NCBI GenBank assembly: GCA_963774935.1
Contig: CAVZGO010000002.1
Location: 1 to 64,000 of the forward strand
Direction of reading: 5' to 3'
DNA: 64,000 bases
Source of the DNA: CAVZGO01 sp963774935
GTDB taxonomy: Bacteria; Chloroflexota; Anaerolineae; Anaerolineales; UBA4823
The notes under the pieces are model-generated. The model was given only the letters and a program-made list of their open reading frames with translations, was not told the DNA's origin and searched no databases. Below, piece after piece: positions 46,271-55,054 of the stretch; position 1 is the stretch's first letter; each line of letters begins with the position of its first letter. Both the position numbers and the translations under genes were made by a program.

Positions 46271-47034
46271 GCCTGTCAGGACCTGAGCCTCAGGACCACA
46301 CTGCCCGCCTGCATTGGTTGAGGCAGTTCCTCGAGCAAATTAACGCCCGCTATCCTGGTAAGGTGCTGCTCGCCGCGCTGTACGGCTCTCTGGCGCGCAG
46401 CGAGGATGGACCCTACTCGGATATTGAGCTGTTCTGCGTGATTGACCAGCCCGGTCTGGACGAAGACCTGGAGTGGGTGTACGGCGGCGGCAAAGCCGAG
46501 ATCAACCTGATGGGTCTCGACGTTGCCCGCCGCGCGGCTGGTGAGGTGGATGAATACTGGGCGCTCAGCGCCGGGCAATTCGGAGCGGCTCGCCTGCTGC
46601 AAGGCGACGCGGCGCTGCTCGAAGAGCTGCGCAGCCTGGCGCTGCACCCCCCGATAGAGCAAGTGCACGAGACAATCCATGCCATCCTGGTGGAGGAGCT
46701 CTACGAGTGGATGGGCAAGCTGCGCAACAGCCAGGCATCCGGAGAGCAGGCAGGCATCCCGCTGCTCGCCTGCCGCTTCGTCGAGATGACCGCGCTGATG
46801 CTCGGATTGGCATACCGGCAGCCCTACAGCACCGGCATGCGCATGCTGCCCGAATCCCTGAACCATCCAGATTTGCCGGATGGCTACGCGGCACTGTGCA
46901 ACCGCGTACTGACTGGCGAGCTGGATGACCCTGCTGCACTGGCGAGCAGCATCGAGCAGCTCTGGTCTGGCCTGGGGGAATGGCTGCACCGGCACGGTTT
47001 ACCCACCCTCTCTCCCAGTGCATGGCCAGACTGA
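46267..47034 (+). CDS. Aminoglycoside 4'-O-nucleotidyltransferase homologue (KNTase-like)
   Basis: 255 residues, similar over its whole length to staphylococcal kanamycin nucleotidyltransferase as I remember it. Nucleotidyltransferase core: YGSLARSEDGPYSDIELFCVI, with the two metal-binding acidic residues near 52 and 54. The second domain has LVEELYEWMGKLRN, including the VEEL glutamate that acts as base in the characterised enzyme, and LPDGYAALCNRVLTGELDDP, GLGEWLHRHGL. It could adenylylate aminoglycosides, or a natural substrate. TTG start, coupled to the DUF1330 gene. Not in a mobile setting, though an insertion sequence is 0.5 kb away. Confidence 0.82.
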   Translation: MSLSGPEPQDHTARLHWLRQFLEQINARYPGKVLLAALYGSLARSEDGPYSDIELFCVIDQPGLDEDLEWVYGGGKAEINLMGLDVARRAAGEVDEYWALSAGQFGAARLLQGDAALLEELRSLALHPPIEQVHETIHAILVEELYEWMGKLRNSQASGEQAGIPLLACRFVEMTALMLGLAYRQPYSTGMRMLPESLNHPDLPDGYAALCNRVLTGELDDPAALASSIEQLWSGLGEWLHRHGLPTLSPSAWPD

Positions 47035-47498
47035 AAGCGCTGCTTTTCTTCCTGCTCGTTCCAGGGACGATTTTTGTCTATCTGCCGCTGGCATTGGGCT
47101 GCCTGGGCTTTGCCAACCCAAACCCACTGCCGCTCTTGCGCATCCTGGCTCTGCCTGTCTGGCTGCTGGGACTCGGCAGCACAGGGTGGTGCATCTGGGC
47201 ATTCCTGCAGCTTGGTAATGGCACCCCGGCGCCAAACGAACCGCCGACGGAGCTGGTTGCCGGTGGACCTTACCGCTACACGCGCAACCCGATGTACCAG
47301 GCTGGGCTGCTGATCCTGCTCGGATATGCGCTGTGGTTTCAAAGCTGGCTGCAGTGGCTGTATTTGCTCATCCTGGTGATTTTCTTCCACTTCGTGGTGA
47401 CCTTCGAGGAGCGCGAGCTGCAGCGCCGTAATGGCGCTGCCTACCTGCGCTACTGCGAGATCACCCCGCGCTGGGGGAGACTGTCTCAAAACTGGTAG
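47022..47498 (+). CDS. Isoprenylcysteine carboxyl methyltransferase-like membrane methyltransferase
   Basis: 158 residues with about four membrane segments. The C-terminal catalytic signature of the ICMT/phospholipid methyltransferase family is clear: GGPYRYTRNPMYQAGLLILLG, then FEERELQRRNGAAYLRYCEITPRW. These enzymes use S-adenosylmethionine to methylate lipid-linked or small hydrophobic acceptors. The ATG lies inside the end of the nucleotidyltransferase gene. Confidence 0.85.
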   Translation: MARLKALLFFLLVPGTIFVYLPLALGCLGFANPNPLPLLRILALPVWLLGLGSTGWCIWAFLQLGNGTPAPNEPPTELVAGGPYRYTRNPMYQAGLLILLGYALWFQSWLQWLYLLILVIFFHFVVTFEERELQRRNGAAYLRYCEITPRWGRLSQNW

Positions 47499-47512
47499 GT
47501 TTAATGAAAAAG

Positions 47513-47570
47513 TGACCGGACCTGAGTAAGATTGTAGGTGACAAAACCGCAATCAAACAGGAGCCGGTCA
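47513..47570 (+). promoter_or_regulatory. Inverted repeat around the transposase start
   Basis: TGACCGG (47513-47519) and CCGGTCA (47564-47570) are inverted copies; the second ends on the A of the ATG and abuts CAGGAG. Read-through mRNA could fold and hide the start site, a known way to keep transposase low. A smaller GATTG/CAATC pair lies inside. Confidence 0.45.
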
Positions 47571-48690
47571 TGGCGATTATTGTCCTGAAACTTCCAGATG
47601 TCAAGGCTGAACCCGAAAGTCGACCAGAAAAGTGTCCAGCATGTGGATATGACATTCTGCAGCGCTGGGGAGGTCAAACGAAGCAGGTACGCGATCCGCA
47701 CGTCCATGAAGTAGTGGTGTATCGCTATTATTGTTGTCGCTGTCGACATACCTTTCGGCACTATCCAGCAGGGGTCGATCAAGCGCAACAGAGTCAGCGA
47801 CTGCGCAAGCTGGCAGCAGTGTGTTGGGCATTGGGATTGAGTTATCGGGGGATAGAAGTGATCTTTACTGCGATTGGTTTTGGGATTGACCATATGACCG
47901 CCTGGCGGGATGTGCAAGCACAAGCCGAGTCCTTGCGCCAGCAGCGAAAGCAACAGCCCGTGCGAGTGTTGGGGCTGGATGGCGCCTATGTGCGCGGTAT
48001 GGGAGAGACACAGCCGGTGCTGGTGGCGGTCGATCTGGGGAATGGCGAGCCGGTAGCGATTGGCTATGTGGATGAAAATAAACCTCAGGCAGTGCGACGC
48101 TGGTTAGAACCTTTGGTGAAGCAGTTGGGGATCAGTGTGATCGTGACAGACGATCTGGCGGCATATAAGACGGTCTTGGATAAATTGGATGTAGAGCATC
48201 AAATCTGCCAATTTCATGTCCGGCGCTGGGTGGGACGCACTTTGAAGGAACTGCGAGAAACTGTGCCGAAAGAGTGGCGTATGGTGGTCGATGAAGTCAA
48301 ACAAATCATTTCTGAGTTACCCCCGGAAGGCAGCAAACGCCTGTTCGAACTCTGGAAACAAATCCCCGAACGCCGGATTGGGCAGGACGGCCCTCGCTCT
48401 CCCCTGGAACAACTGCGCAATCTGCTCATTCGCCTGAGTGAGCACTGGACTTACTATCGCGTGTTTACCTGGCAGAATGAGGTGCCCTGGACCAATAATG
48501 GCACTGAGCAAGTCATCGGCCGGATGAAAGTCCGCAGCAGGACAGTTCGCGGTTATAAATCCCCCAATGGCATGCTGGCTGGATTGTTGGTCGCCGCATG
48601 CCGCACTGCCTAAGCCATCTCTGACCAGATTGGCCAGCCTTGCTCCGTCGCACTTCCGGTAATTCCCCCACCAATTTTGTGACAATCACC
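47530..48690 (+). mobile_element. Insertion sequence with one DDE transposase gene
   Basis: Approximate limits. Outward-facing short related ends are suggested by GGTGACAAAAC at 47537 and the complementary TTTTGTGAC at 48675; the match is imperfect and no target duplication was confirmed. The base composition and spacing of the element differ from flanking genes. Confidence 0.55.
47570..48613 (+). CDS. DDE-type transposase
   Basis: 347 residues. An N-terminal zinc-ribbon (CPACGYDILQRW and YRYYCCRCRHTF) and helix-turn-helix (RLRKLAAVCWALGLSYRGIEVIF) precede the catalytic domain. Candidate acidic residues are Asp in VLGLDGAYV, Asp in VIVTDDLAAYKT and Glu in PWTNNGTEQVIGRMKVRSR, which is the pattern of ISL3/MULE-like DDE transposases with a CxxH-like QICQFHVRRW insertion. 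The frame is intact, so it may be active. CAGGAG precedes the ATG. I cannot name the IS family with certainty. Confidence 0.85.
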   Translation: MAIIVLKLPDVKAEPESRPEKCPACGYDILQRWGGQTKQVRDPHVHEVVVYRYYCCRCRHTFRHYPAGVDQAQQSQRLRKLAAVCWALGLSYRGIEVIFTAIGFGIDHMTAWRDVQAQAESLRQQRKQQPVRVLGLDGAYVRGMGETQPVLVAVDLGNGEPVAIGYVDENKPQAVRRWLEPLVKQLGISVIVTDDLAAYKTVLDKLDVEHQICQFHVRRWVGRTLKELRETVPKEWRMVVDEVKQIISELPPEGSKRLFELWKQIPERRIGQDGPRSPLEQLRNLLIRLSEHWTYYRVFTWQNEVPWTNNGTEQVIGRMKVRSRTVRGYKSPNGMLAGLLVAACRTA

Positions 48691-48764
48691 GCTGGGGGCT
48701 GCGATTGCGTAAATCGCAAAAAAAGGTAAAATATTAAAACCTATTAATCAAAAGGAGAAAAACC

Positions 48765-49166
48765 ATGTCAAGCGGAAATATTACGTTCATTCTCAGCCAG
48801 GTAGCCATCAACCTTCCTGTGCTGGCGGTGCTTGTCACCGGTCTGGTTCTGTCGATCATTAATCGCAAGTATTACCCAAAAGCATGCACGTATGCCATCA
48901 TTGCCTTCAGTCTATTCATATTAGAAAGACTGGTGGGCGTTCTTTTGAATACTTTGATGCCATTGCTTATGATGCAGAGCAGTAATATCGATTACAACCA
49001 GTACAGTATCATCGTTGGTGTGGCAAACATATTATTTACCCTGCTGACTACTGGCGCCTATGGGTTGCTAATTGCAGCGATCTTCGCTGGACGTAAACCT
49101 GCCGTCAGTCCTGAGCAGCAGAACCAGAACTACTACCAGCAGCCCCCGCAGGCAGGACCACAGTGA
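48765..49166 (+). CDS. Small membrane protein with Gln-rich tail
   Basis: 133 residues, about four hydrophobic segments, and a soluble end rich in Gln/Asn/Pro (PEQQNQNYYQQPPQAGPQ). I do not recognise the family. AAAGGAG precedes the ATG. Its TGA overlaps a GTG start of the next gene (GTGA at 49163). Confidence 0.62.
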   Translation: MSSGNITFILSQVAINLPVLAVLVTGLVLSIINRKYYPKACTYAIIAFSLFILERLVGVLLNTLMPLLMMQSSNIDYNQYSIIVGVANILFTLLTTGAYGLLIAAIFAGRKPAVSPEQQNQNYYQQPPQAGPQ

Positions 49167-49771
49167 AAAATGCGTCCCTCAACCAGGTGCAGCGCTACCC
49201 GCAGCGTGCATCCTATGAGCGCGCAGCCATCCATGCAATATTAGACGAAGCCCTGGTTTGCCACATCAGCATCGTACAGGACGATCAGCCGGTGGGCATC
49301 CCGATGCTGCACGCCCGCATTGGCGATGAGCTCTACCTGCACGGCGCGCACACCAGCCGCCTGATCCAGCACATCGCCTCTGGCGCCTCGATCTGCCTCT
49401 CCGCCACGCTGCTGGACGGGCTGGTGCTGGCGCGCTCAGCCTGCCACAGCTCGATCAACTACCGCTCGGCGGTGGTGTTCGGGCACGGCAGACTGGTCGA
49501 TACCGAAGAGGAAAAGATGGCTGCACTGGAAGCACTGACCCAGCGCCTCTTGCCGGGGCGCTGGGAGCAGGTGCGCCAGCCCAACCAGGCAGACCTGGAT
49601 CGAACTGCCGTCGTGGCTGTCAGGATCGAATCTGCCTCGGCGAAAGCACGCAGCGGTCCACCCATCGACGATCCGGCTGACCTGGAGCTGCCGGCGTGGG
49701 CAGGTGTCATTCCCACTGTGCTGCAGCGGTTGGAACCCATTCCAGTGGACCAGTACAAGGATAAAAAATAA
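49163..49771 (+). CDS. Pyridoxamine 5'-phosphate oxidase-like flavin-binding protein
   Basis: 202 residues. The split-barrel FMN-binding fold is indicated by YERAAIHAILDEALVCHISIVQDDQPVGIPMLHARIGDELYLHGAHTSRLIQHIASGASICLSATLLDGLVLARSACHSSINYRS as a continuous pattern, and by the SVVVFGHGRLVDTEEEK region; this matches the pyridox_ox_2 (Nim-like) group. Substrate unknown; some relatives reduce nitroimidazoles. It starts with GTG overlapping the previous stop. Confidence 0.82.
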   Translation: MKNASLNQVQRYPQRASYERAAIHAILDEALVCHISIVQDDQPVGIPMLHARIGDELYLHGAHTSRLIQHIASGASICLSATLLDGLVLARSACHSSINYRSAVVFGHGRLVDTEEEKMAALEALTQRLLPGRWEQVRQPNQADLDRTAVVAVRIESASAKARSGPPIDDPADLELPAWAGVIPTVLQRLEPIPVDQYKDKK

Positions 49772-49826
49772 TTCTCTCCGAGAATGTTTGTTATCAGCCT
49801 TTCAGCTTTGAACAACAGGAGCCAGC

Positions 49827-50323
49827 ATGAACCTGGATCATTACCGCCAACTGTTCGGGTATACCTTTTGGGCAAATAAACTGCTGCTGGAACTCGTGCA
49901 GCGCACTTCCCGTTGAGCAGCAGCACACCCCGGTGCTGGCAGGATTGCCACCTGTCTTCAATATTCTGGTGCATATCTTCGGCGCGCAGGAGCTCTGGCT
50001 CAACCGCTTGAACGGCATCTCGCCGGCTGCCATGCCCACCCCGGCTGATTTTCCTGACCTGCAGAAATTGGCGCACGATTGGGAAGCCCTAAACCTGCAC
50101 ACGCTGGCATTCCTTGCCGGGCTGGGCGAAGGCGGGCTGGAGCTGCAAGTCACCTATCAGACAACAAAAGGCAAAAGCTTCACCACTGCCCCATGGCAGG
50201 CGCTCTCCCAGGTCATCAACCATGCCACCCAGCACCGCGCTCGAGATTGCCGCCATCCTGACCGCCCTGGATCGCTCGCCAGGTGACCTGGACTTCTCCT
50301 TCTATTTGCGGAACATTGCCTGA
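49827..50323 (+). CDS. DinB family protein, two apparent frameshifts
   Basis: About 165 residues when two +1 shifts are bridged, near 49905 and 50241. The pieces read MNLDHYRQLFGYTFWANKLLLELVQ, then ALPVEQQ...FNILVHIFGAQELWLNRLNG (with the metal-ligand His), and last NHATQHRA + EIAAILTALDRSPGDLDFSFYL (second ligand His pair). This is the DinB four-helix bundle, a metal-binding fold related to mycothiol-dependent transferases. AGGAG precedes the ATG. The restored stop is one base before the next ATG. Confidence 0.78.
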
Positions 50324-50324
50324 G

Positions 50325-50954
50325 ATGGTCACCTGCCCCTGGTGCGGCACCCATTACGCCATCTTTCAATCCAACTGCAGCAACTGCGGCGGACCGCTGC
50401 CGTTGCCGCCCGCGCGCTGGGAGCTCCCACCGCAGGGCGAACCGCTGCCGCTGCCAGAGCCACCGCCCCCGCCGCGCCCCATATCAAGCACCTATGCCTG
50501 GAAGCTGCTGGTTACGGATGCCATTGGCATCACCGGTCTGGTTTTCTTGCTTATCGGTTTCATTTTCACCCCACTTTCCATCCTTTTACTGGCTATCTCA
50601 GCAGAGACACAGCTGGTGGGCATCATCTTTGGCGTGCTCGGCATGGGATTTTTGATTATTGGTGCGCTGCTGTTCAGCCGGCGTTATCGCCGGGCGATGG
50701 GTGTGGTGCAGGTGCTGCGCGATGGGCAGTCGACGCGCGGCATGGTGAGCAGCATCGAAGAAATTTACAATGTGCGCGTCAACGGCAGGCATCCCTGGCG
50801 GATCGATTACCAGTACCAGGTTATGGGTCAGCAGTTCACCGGTAAGACCAGCTCACTCAGTCAACCCTCCGCCGCAATGCTGCCGGGCAGCCCGGTGACG
50901 GTGCTGTACCTGCCCGATGCGCCGGATCACAGTGCGCTTTATCCTCACCCTTAA
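50325..50954 (+). CDS. Zinc-ribbon plus DUF3592 membrane protein
   Basis: 209 residues from the ATG at 50325, one base after the DinB stop. The N-terminus is a zinc ribbon, CPWCGTHYAIFQSNCSNCGG, then a Pro-rich linker (EPPPPPRP), two membrane helices, and a DUF3592-like beta domain (GVVQVLRDGQSTRGMVSSIEEIY...GSPVTVLYLPDAPDHSALYP). Function unknown. Confidence 0.75.
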   Translation: MVTCPWCGTHYAIFQSNCSNCGGPLPLPPARWELPPQGEPLPLPEPPPPPRPISSTYAWKLLVTDAIGITGLVFLLIGFIFTPLSILLLAISAETQLVGIIFGVLGMGFLIIGALLFSRRYRRAMGVVQVLRDGQSTRGMVSSIEEIYNVRVNGRHPWRIDYQYQVMGQQFTGKTSSLSQPSAAMLPGSPVTVLYLPDAPDHSALYPHP

Positions 50955-51004
50955 TCGCTGATTCAAGCCAGGCAATGTTATCAATCCAATAATTACTATT
51001 GATT

Positions 51005-51352
51005 ATGATGATGAAACTATCGGAAATTGCTTACTTTACCAGCCAGCTCAGCGAGATGACTGCTTTTTATCGCTCGTTGCTTGGAGCAGAACCCGTCGCG
51101 CAATCCGATGGCATGTCGATCTTCCTGGTGGGTGAGACGCGCATTTTCTTGCATCACACCTACCTGCCTGCGGATGGCGAGCTGCCCCCTGAAAACCACA
51201 TCGCCCTGGCAGTTGCCGATGTGGACGCAGCCTGCCTGGAGCTGCAGGCGCAGGGATTGGTGCTGGAAATCGCTGCGCAGGATTATTACTGGGGTCGCTC
51301 TGCTTATCTGCGAGACCCGGACGGGCATTTGATCGAACTCAACGCGAGCTAG
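51005..51352 (+). CDS. VOC (glyoxalase/bleomycin-resistance fold) protein
   Basis: About 115 residues. The vicinal-oxygen-chelate pattern is seen in KLSEIAYFTSQLSEMTAFYRSLLG, NHIALAVADVDAACLELQAQGL and AYLRDPDGHLIELNAS, with Glu at the C-terminal metal position. Substrate unknown. Three ATGs in a row (51005-51013); there is no ribosome site, and TACTAT at 50994-50999 places the transcription start near the first ATG. Confidence 0.85.
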   Translation: MMMKLSEIAYFTSQLSEMTAFYRSLLGAEPVAQSDGMSIFLVGETRIFLHHTYLPADGELPPENHIALAVADVDAACLELQAQGLVLEIAAQDYYWGRSAYLRDPDGHLIELNAS

Positions 51353-51362
51353 CCCTCTCCAG

Positions 51363-51912
51363 ATGCCGCTCGAGCCGGATGCACCAGTGATTATTGTCCC
51401 CTATAACCCGGACTGGCCGGGTGAATTTGCTGCCCTCGCCCGGGTGCTCGCTGGCTCAGCTTGGCTCTCTGGCACAGCACATAGAGCATATCGGCAGCAC
51501 CGCTGTGCCCGGGCTGGCTGCCAAACCGATTATCGACATCGACGTGGTCATTGAGAATGATGCACTCCTGCCAGCCGTCATCACCTCCCTGGCAGAACTC
51601 GGCTATACGCACGCCGGAGATCAGGGAATCCCTGGTCGCCAGGTTTTCAAACGCCAGGGCGAACATGTGCCGTTTGTCCCGGGGGCTCTTCATCCCTGGA
51701 TAGACCATCATCTTTACGTCTGCGCGCAGAACAGTGCAGAGCTCGCCCGGCATATCGCCTTCCGTGACCGCCTGCGCAGTGACCCGCAGCTAGTGGAACG
51801 CTATGCTGACCTCAAACGGACATTGGCAGCGCGTTACCACAACGACCGCGACGCCTATACCGAGGCAAAAACTGATTTCGTCACCAGTTTACAGGTTACA
51901 ATTCAGCCATGA
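51363..51912 (+). CDS. GrpB/UPF0157 family nucleotidyltransferase-like protein, apparent frameshift
   Basis: About 182 residues. The first frame gives VIIVPYNPDWPGEFAALARVL; after a +1 shift near 51450 it continues LAQHIEHIGSTAVPGLAAKPIIDIDVVI, the GrpB signature with the GS...DIDV nucleotidyltransferase-like motif, and then QGIPGRQVFKRQGEHVPFVPGALHPWIDHHLYVCAQ. The family's activity is not established. The end overlaps the next gene (ATGA at 51909). Confidence 0.82.
51897..51902 (+). promoter_or_regulatory. -10 box (TACAAT) for a leaderless CAP-protein transcript
   Basis: TACAAT ends six bases before the ATG at 51909. It lies inside the end of the GrpB-like gene, so the CAP gene could have its own leaderless message. 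Confidence 0.45.
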
Positions 51913-52598
51913 AACGGCAATCCATGCTGCCAGGGTTCATATTTATAACATTCACAATCTTCACCACCGGCGCGCTGGCGGCAGGTGTGCCGCGCTTGCC
52001 AGTCCTGTCTCCACAGGAGACCCCGCCGTATTCGCTGTTCCTGCCGCTTGTTTTCCACCAGCCACCGCCCACCCCGACGCCCACTCCCACCAGCACGCCG
52101 ATCCCATCTTCGGATGAAGCCAACGAACAGCACATCGCCGAGCTGATCAACCAGGAACGTCTCGCCCAGGGCATCGCCCCAGTGCAGATCGATCCGGCAC
52201 TCACCCAGGCATCCCGCCTGCACAGCCATGACATGGCAGACAACCATTTCACCAGTCACACCGGATCGGACGGCTCCACACCGGGGCAGCGCATGAGCGA
52301 GGCGGGCTATGACTGGTCTTCCTGGGGCGAGATCATCGCCTGGGGCTTTGGCGGTGACGCGGCGAGCGTGGTCGAATGGTGGATGAACAGCCCTCCCCAT
52401 CGGTCTATCATCCTGGATCCCAAGTACAAACACTTCGGTGTCGGCTTTGTCTCGCAGCCTGACAGCGATTGGGGCTACTACTGGACAGTCGACTTCGGAA
52501 ATCCTCACTCAGCGACACCTGGGCAGCAGCTCATGACCGGCAGGGCAGCCAATGCCTTCGGTGGCAGCAGTTGGGCGGTATTCCAGCCAGTGCCATAG
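51909..52598 (+). CDS. Secreted CAP (SCP/PR1) domain protein
   Basis: 229 residues. A signal peptide (about 1-28) is followed by PPYSLFLPLVFHQ and a short Pro/Thr stalk, then a CAP domain: EQHIAELINQERLAQGIAPVQIDPALTQASRLHSHDMADNHFTSHTGSDGSTP with metal-site His and Ser/Thr, WGEIIAWGF and the final PPHRSIILDPKYKHFGVGF. Bacterial CAP proteins are secreted and of uncertain function. It overlaps the GrpB stop (ATGA). Confidence 0.88.
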   Translation: MKRQSMLPGFIFITFTIFTTGALAAGVPRLPVLSPQETPPYSLFLPLVFHQPPPTPTPTPTSTPIPSSDEANEQHIAELINQERLAQGIAPVQIDPALTQASRLHSHDMADNHFTSHTGSDGSTPGQRMSEAGYDWSSWGEIIAWGFGGDAASVVEWWMNSPPHRSIILDPKYKHFGVGFVSQPDSDWGYYWTVDFGNPHSATPGQQLMTGRAANAFGGSSWAVFQPVP

Positions 52599-52746
52599 TT
52601 GGTCCGATCTGGCGGAAAATGTAAATGAAAATTGGCTTCTCCCGTGTGGTTTTCAAATGTATAATTGGCTTGATTTTTACGCAATTTTTACGGGACGATC
52701 ACTCGCCGAGACAAGCGGGAGAAATTTCCACCCTTAAGGAAAGCCG

Positions 52747-53743
52747 ATGACTGACACAGCAACGACGATTTTTCTGCAGCCAAAACAATTCCGTGAGCGA
52801 GAGACCCCGCTGCTGGCAGATCGAGAGTTCACCCTCAGCACGCTGCGCTACGAGAGCGGGGTGTGCGCTTTGCGATTGCGCAACAGCCGCGGCGAGATCG
52901 TCCTGCTGCCTTACCAGGGACAGCAAATCTGGTCCGCCCAGTTTGACGGCCGGGAGCTGAACTTGGTTTCTCCCGATGCCGAGCCAAGCGAAAGCACCTG
53001 CCCTGCACGCAGCGCCTTCCTGGCGCATTGCGGCTTATCCTCCATGATACTGCCCAGAAGTGATGACAACCGACACGACGCCCGGTGAGCTTTCGAATGC
53101 GCCTTATCAACGTGCTGAGCTGATGGTCGGTCTGGACGAGCGCGGTCGCTACATGGCGATCACCGGTCGCTACCACCACACTGTGGCATACGGTCATAAC
53201 TACCTGGCGATCCCGCAGGTGCGCCTGTATGCCAAGGCTGCATTGCTGGAAATCTCGCTGAGGATTACCAATTTGAAAAAATCTCCTATGGAGCTGATGT
53301 ACCAGGCATGTGTTAACTTCCGCCCGGTTGCCAGCAGCCGCATCGTCGACACCAGCCTGCCAGCGATAAACCAACCTGCAAACGCACAAACTTTCACTGA
53401 AAATACTGAACAGTTATTATCAATCGACTACCTGCCTTCTACGGATGGCTGGGCGCGCTCGCTGCAGGTGCATCCGGACGGCACCGCCGACCTGCTGCGC
53501 CACCGTCCTGACCAGCTCCCTTACAGTTTGCGCTGGCTCTGCCGCACCAACGAGCTGCAAGCGCTGGGCTTCGAACCTGCCACCGCCGAGCATCCTGGCT
53601 ATGCTTCCACTCCCGGAAAATCCCGGACTTACAGCCTGGAAGACGGAGAAACCTTCCAGTGCGACCTGCAGGTGGGATTGCTCAATCGGAAAGAAGCTGA
53701 GCAAGAAATCGACCTGGTCGAGCAGCTGATTAAATCCTATTGA
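52747..53743 (+). CDS. DUF4432 / aldose-1-epimerase-like protein, apparent frameshift
   Basis: About 332 residues. The first frame gives LRLRNSRGEIVLLPYQGQQIWSAQFDGREL and AFLAHCGLSSM; one extra base near 53082, in a CCC run, moves the rest to the next frame with GELSNAPYQRAELMVG and RYHHTVAYGHNYLAIPQVRLYAKAALLEISLRITNLKKSPMELMY. This is the DUF4432 galactose-mutarotase-like beta-sandwich. It probably acts on a sugar. AAGGA precedes the ATG. Confidence 0.8.
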
Positions 53744-53835
53744 CGTACCCCCTATTCCTTGCTATCTTATAAGTAGAAAGACCGCGAATTATCTGGCGAT
53801 CTTTTCCTGAGCCGTAAGGATCATAGGAGGTCGCT

Positions 53836-54868
53836 ATGCCAGAGAATCCTACACCTGACCCAACTCAATCGAGCTTGATTCAGCGTGCCATCCAGGGGGA
53901 TGCGCAGGCAGTGCAGAATGTCCTGCAATATTTGAATGCAGCCAGCCCCGATCTGCGCCACATCATCCAGGCACAGCTTCACCAATCCGGTGATACACGC
54001 ATCTGGCAGCACCTGTTATATTGCCTGGGGCATGGCTGCTGGCAGATAGATGAGACACCCTCGCCGAATTTGCCTCACTCAGAGACCTCGCAGCGCGGCT
54101 TTCAAACCATTGTTGAGGTTTTCGTGATCGACGAAAATGAGCAAGAAGCTGCAGACAAGATGCAGGTTCTTCGATCTGCTTTATCTGATCCGGATGCTGA
54201 CTTGCGCATTGCGGCGGCATACCTGCTGGGGCTGCGCGGCGAAATCGATGCGCTGCCCTTGCTTGAAGCCATGCTTCAAAGCCCAGGGTTAGAATGGCAG
54301 CTGCGCGCCGCGCAAGCCCTGGCAGCCCTGAACGATGAGTGCTGCGGTGCTCCTTTAGTGGCTGCCCTGGCTGCCGGGCGAGGCACGCCGCTCCACCATG
54401 CAGCCGGCAAGGCGCTGAGCGAGCTGGGCATATGCGCCGAGCCCGCCCTGCTTCAAGCCCTGCACCATCCGGATAATCATGTGCGCTGGCACGCAGCTCG
54501 CCTGCTCGGCCAGATTGGAGACCCGCGCGCGGTGGATGTGCTGGTCACCGGGCTGTGGGACGAGGACCAGCAGGTGCGCTGGGCGACCGCCAGGGTGCTC
54601 GCCAACCTGGATATGCCGGCAGTTCCGGCAATTTTGGAAGCACTCAGCCACCAGCCGCTGACCGAGGAGTTCCGCCAGGCGGCTTTCCATGCCTTACATT
54701 CCATGACCAATCAGGCAACGCAAGCGTACCTGCAGCCGCTGCTGCGGGTGCTTGGCAGCCCGGCAACCCGCAGCGCAGCCCCACCCGATCGCACAGCAGC
54801 TTCTGGCAGGCTGGAGCAGCCATGTTCCGCAAACGGAGGAACGCAATCTGCAAAAACTCTTTACCTGA
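53836..54868 (+). CDS. HEAT-repeat protein, apparent frameshift at its end
   Basis: About 344 residues, all helical. From residue 100 on there are HEAT/PBS-lyase-type repeats of about 31 residues: DADLRIAAAYLLGLRGEIDALPLLEAML, LEWQLRAAQALAALNDECCGAPLVAAL, NHVRWHAARLLGQIGDPRAVDVLVTGL, QQVRWATARVLANLDMPAVPAILEAL. Near 54770 a +1 shift gives a more natural end, HPIAQQLLAGWSSHVPQ, stopping at 54868. HEAT repeats are protein scaffolds. AGGAGG lies before the ATG. It starts a run of four genes ending with the second kinase. Confidence 0.78.
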
Positions 54869-55054
54869 AACTTCATTAAGGAACAATCTGATAAGGCAGG
54901 GTTTTGATTTCCTGTAATCGATTATCCCGGAACGGATGCAATTTTTTACTTAAATTTTCTGTCCAATTCATGAATCCGGAATTAAAATAGGATTAATTTT
55001 CCAGGCTGAGGATCGGTGCAGTTTTTCAGCGCGAGACCACGGAAAGGATGCAGT

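Noticed and set aside
46267..48690. Aminoglycoside nucleotidyltransferase carried by the adjacent insertion sequence
   Set aside because: The gene overlaps its neighbours like a native operon, and the insertion sequence starts after the methyltransferase gene with no second copy upstream.
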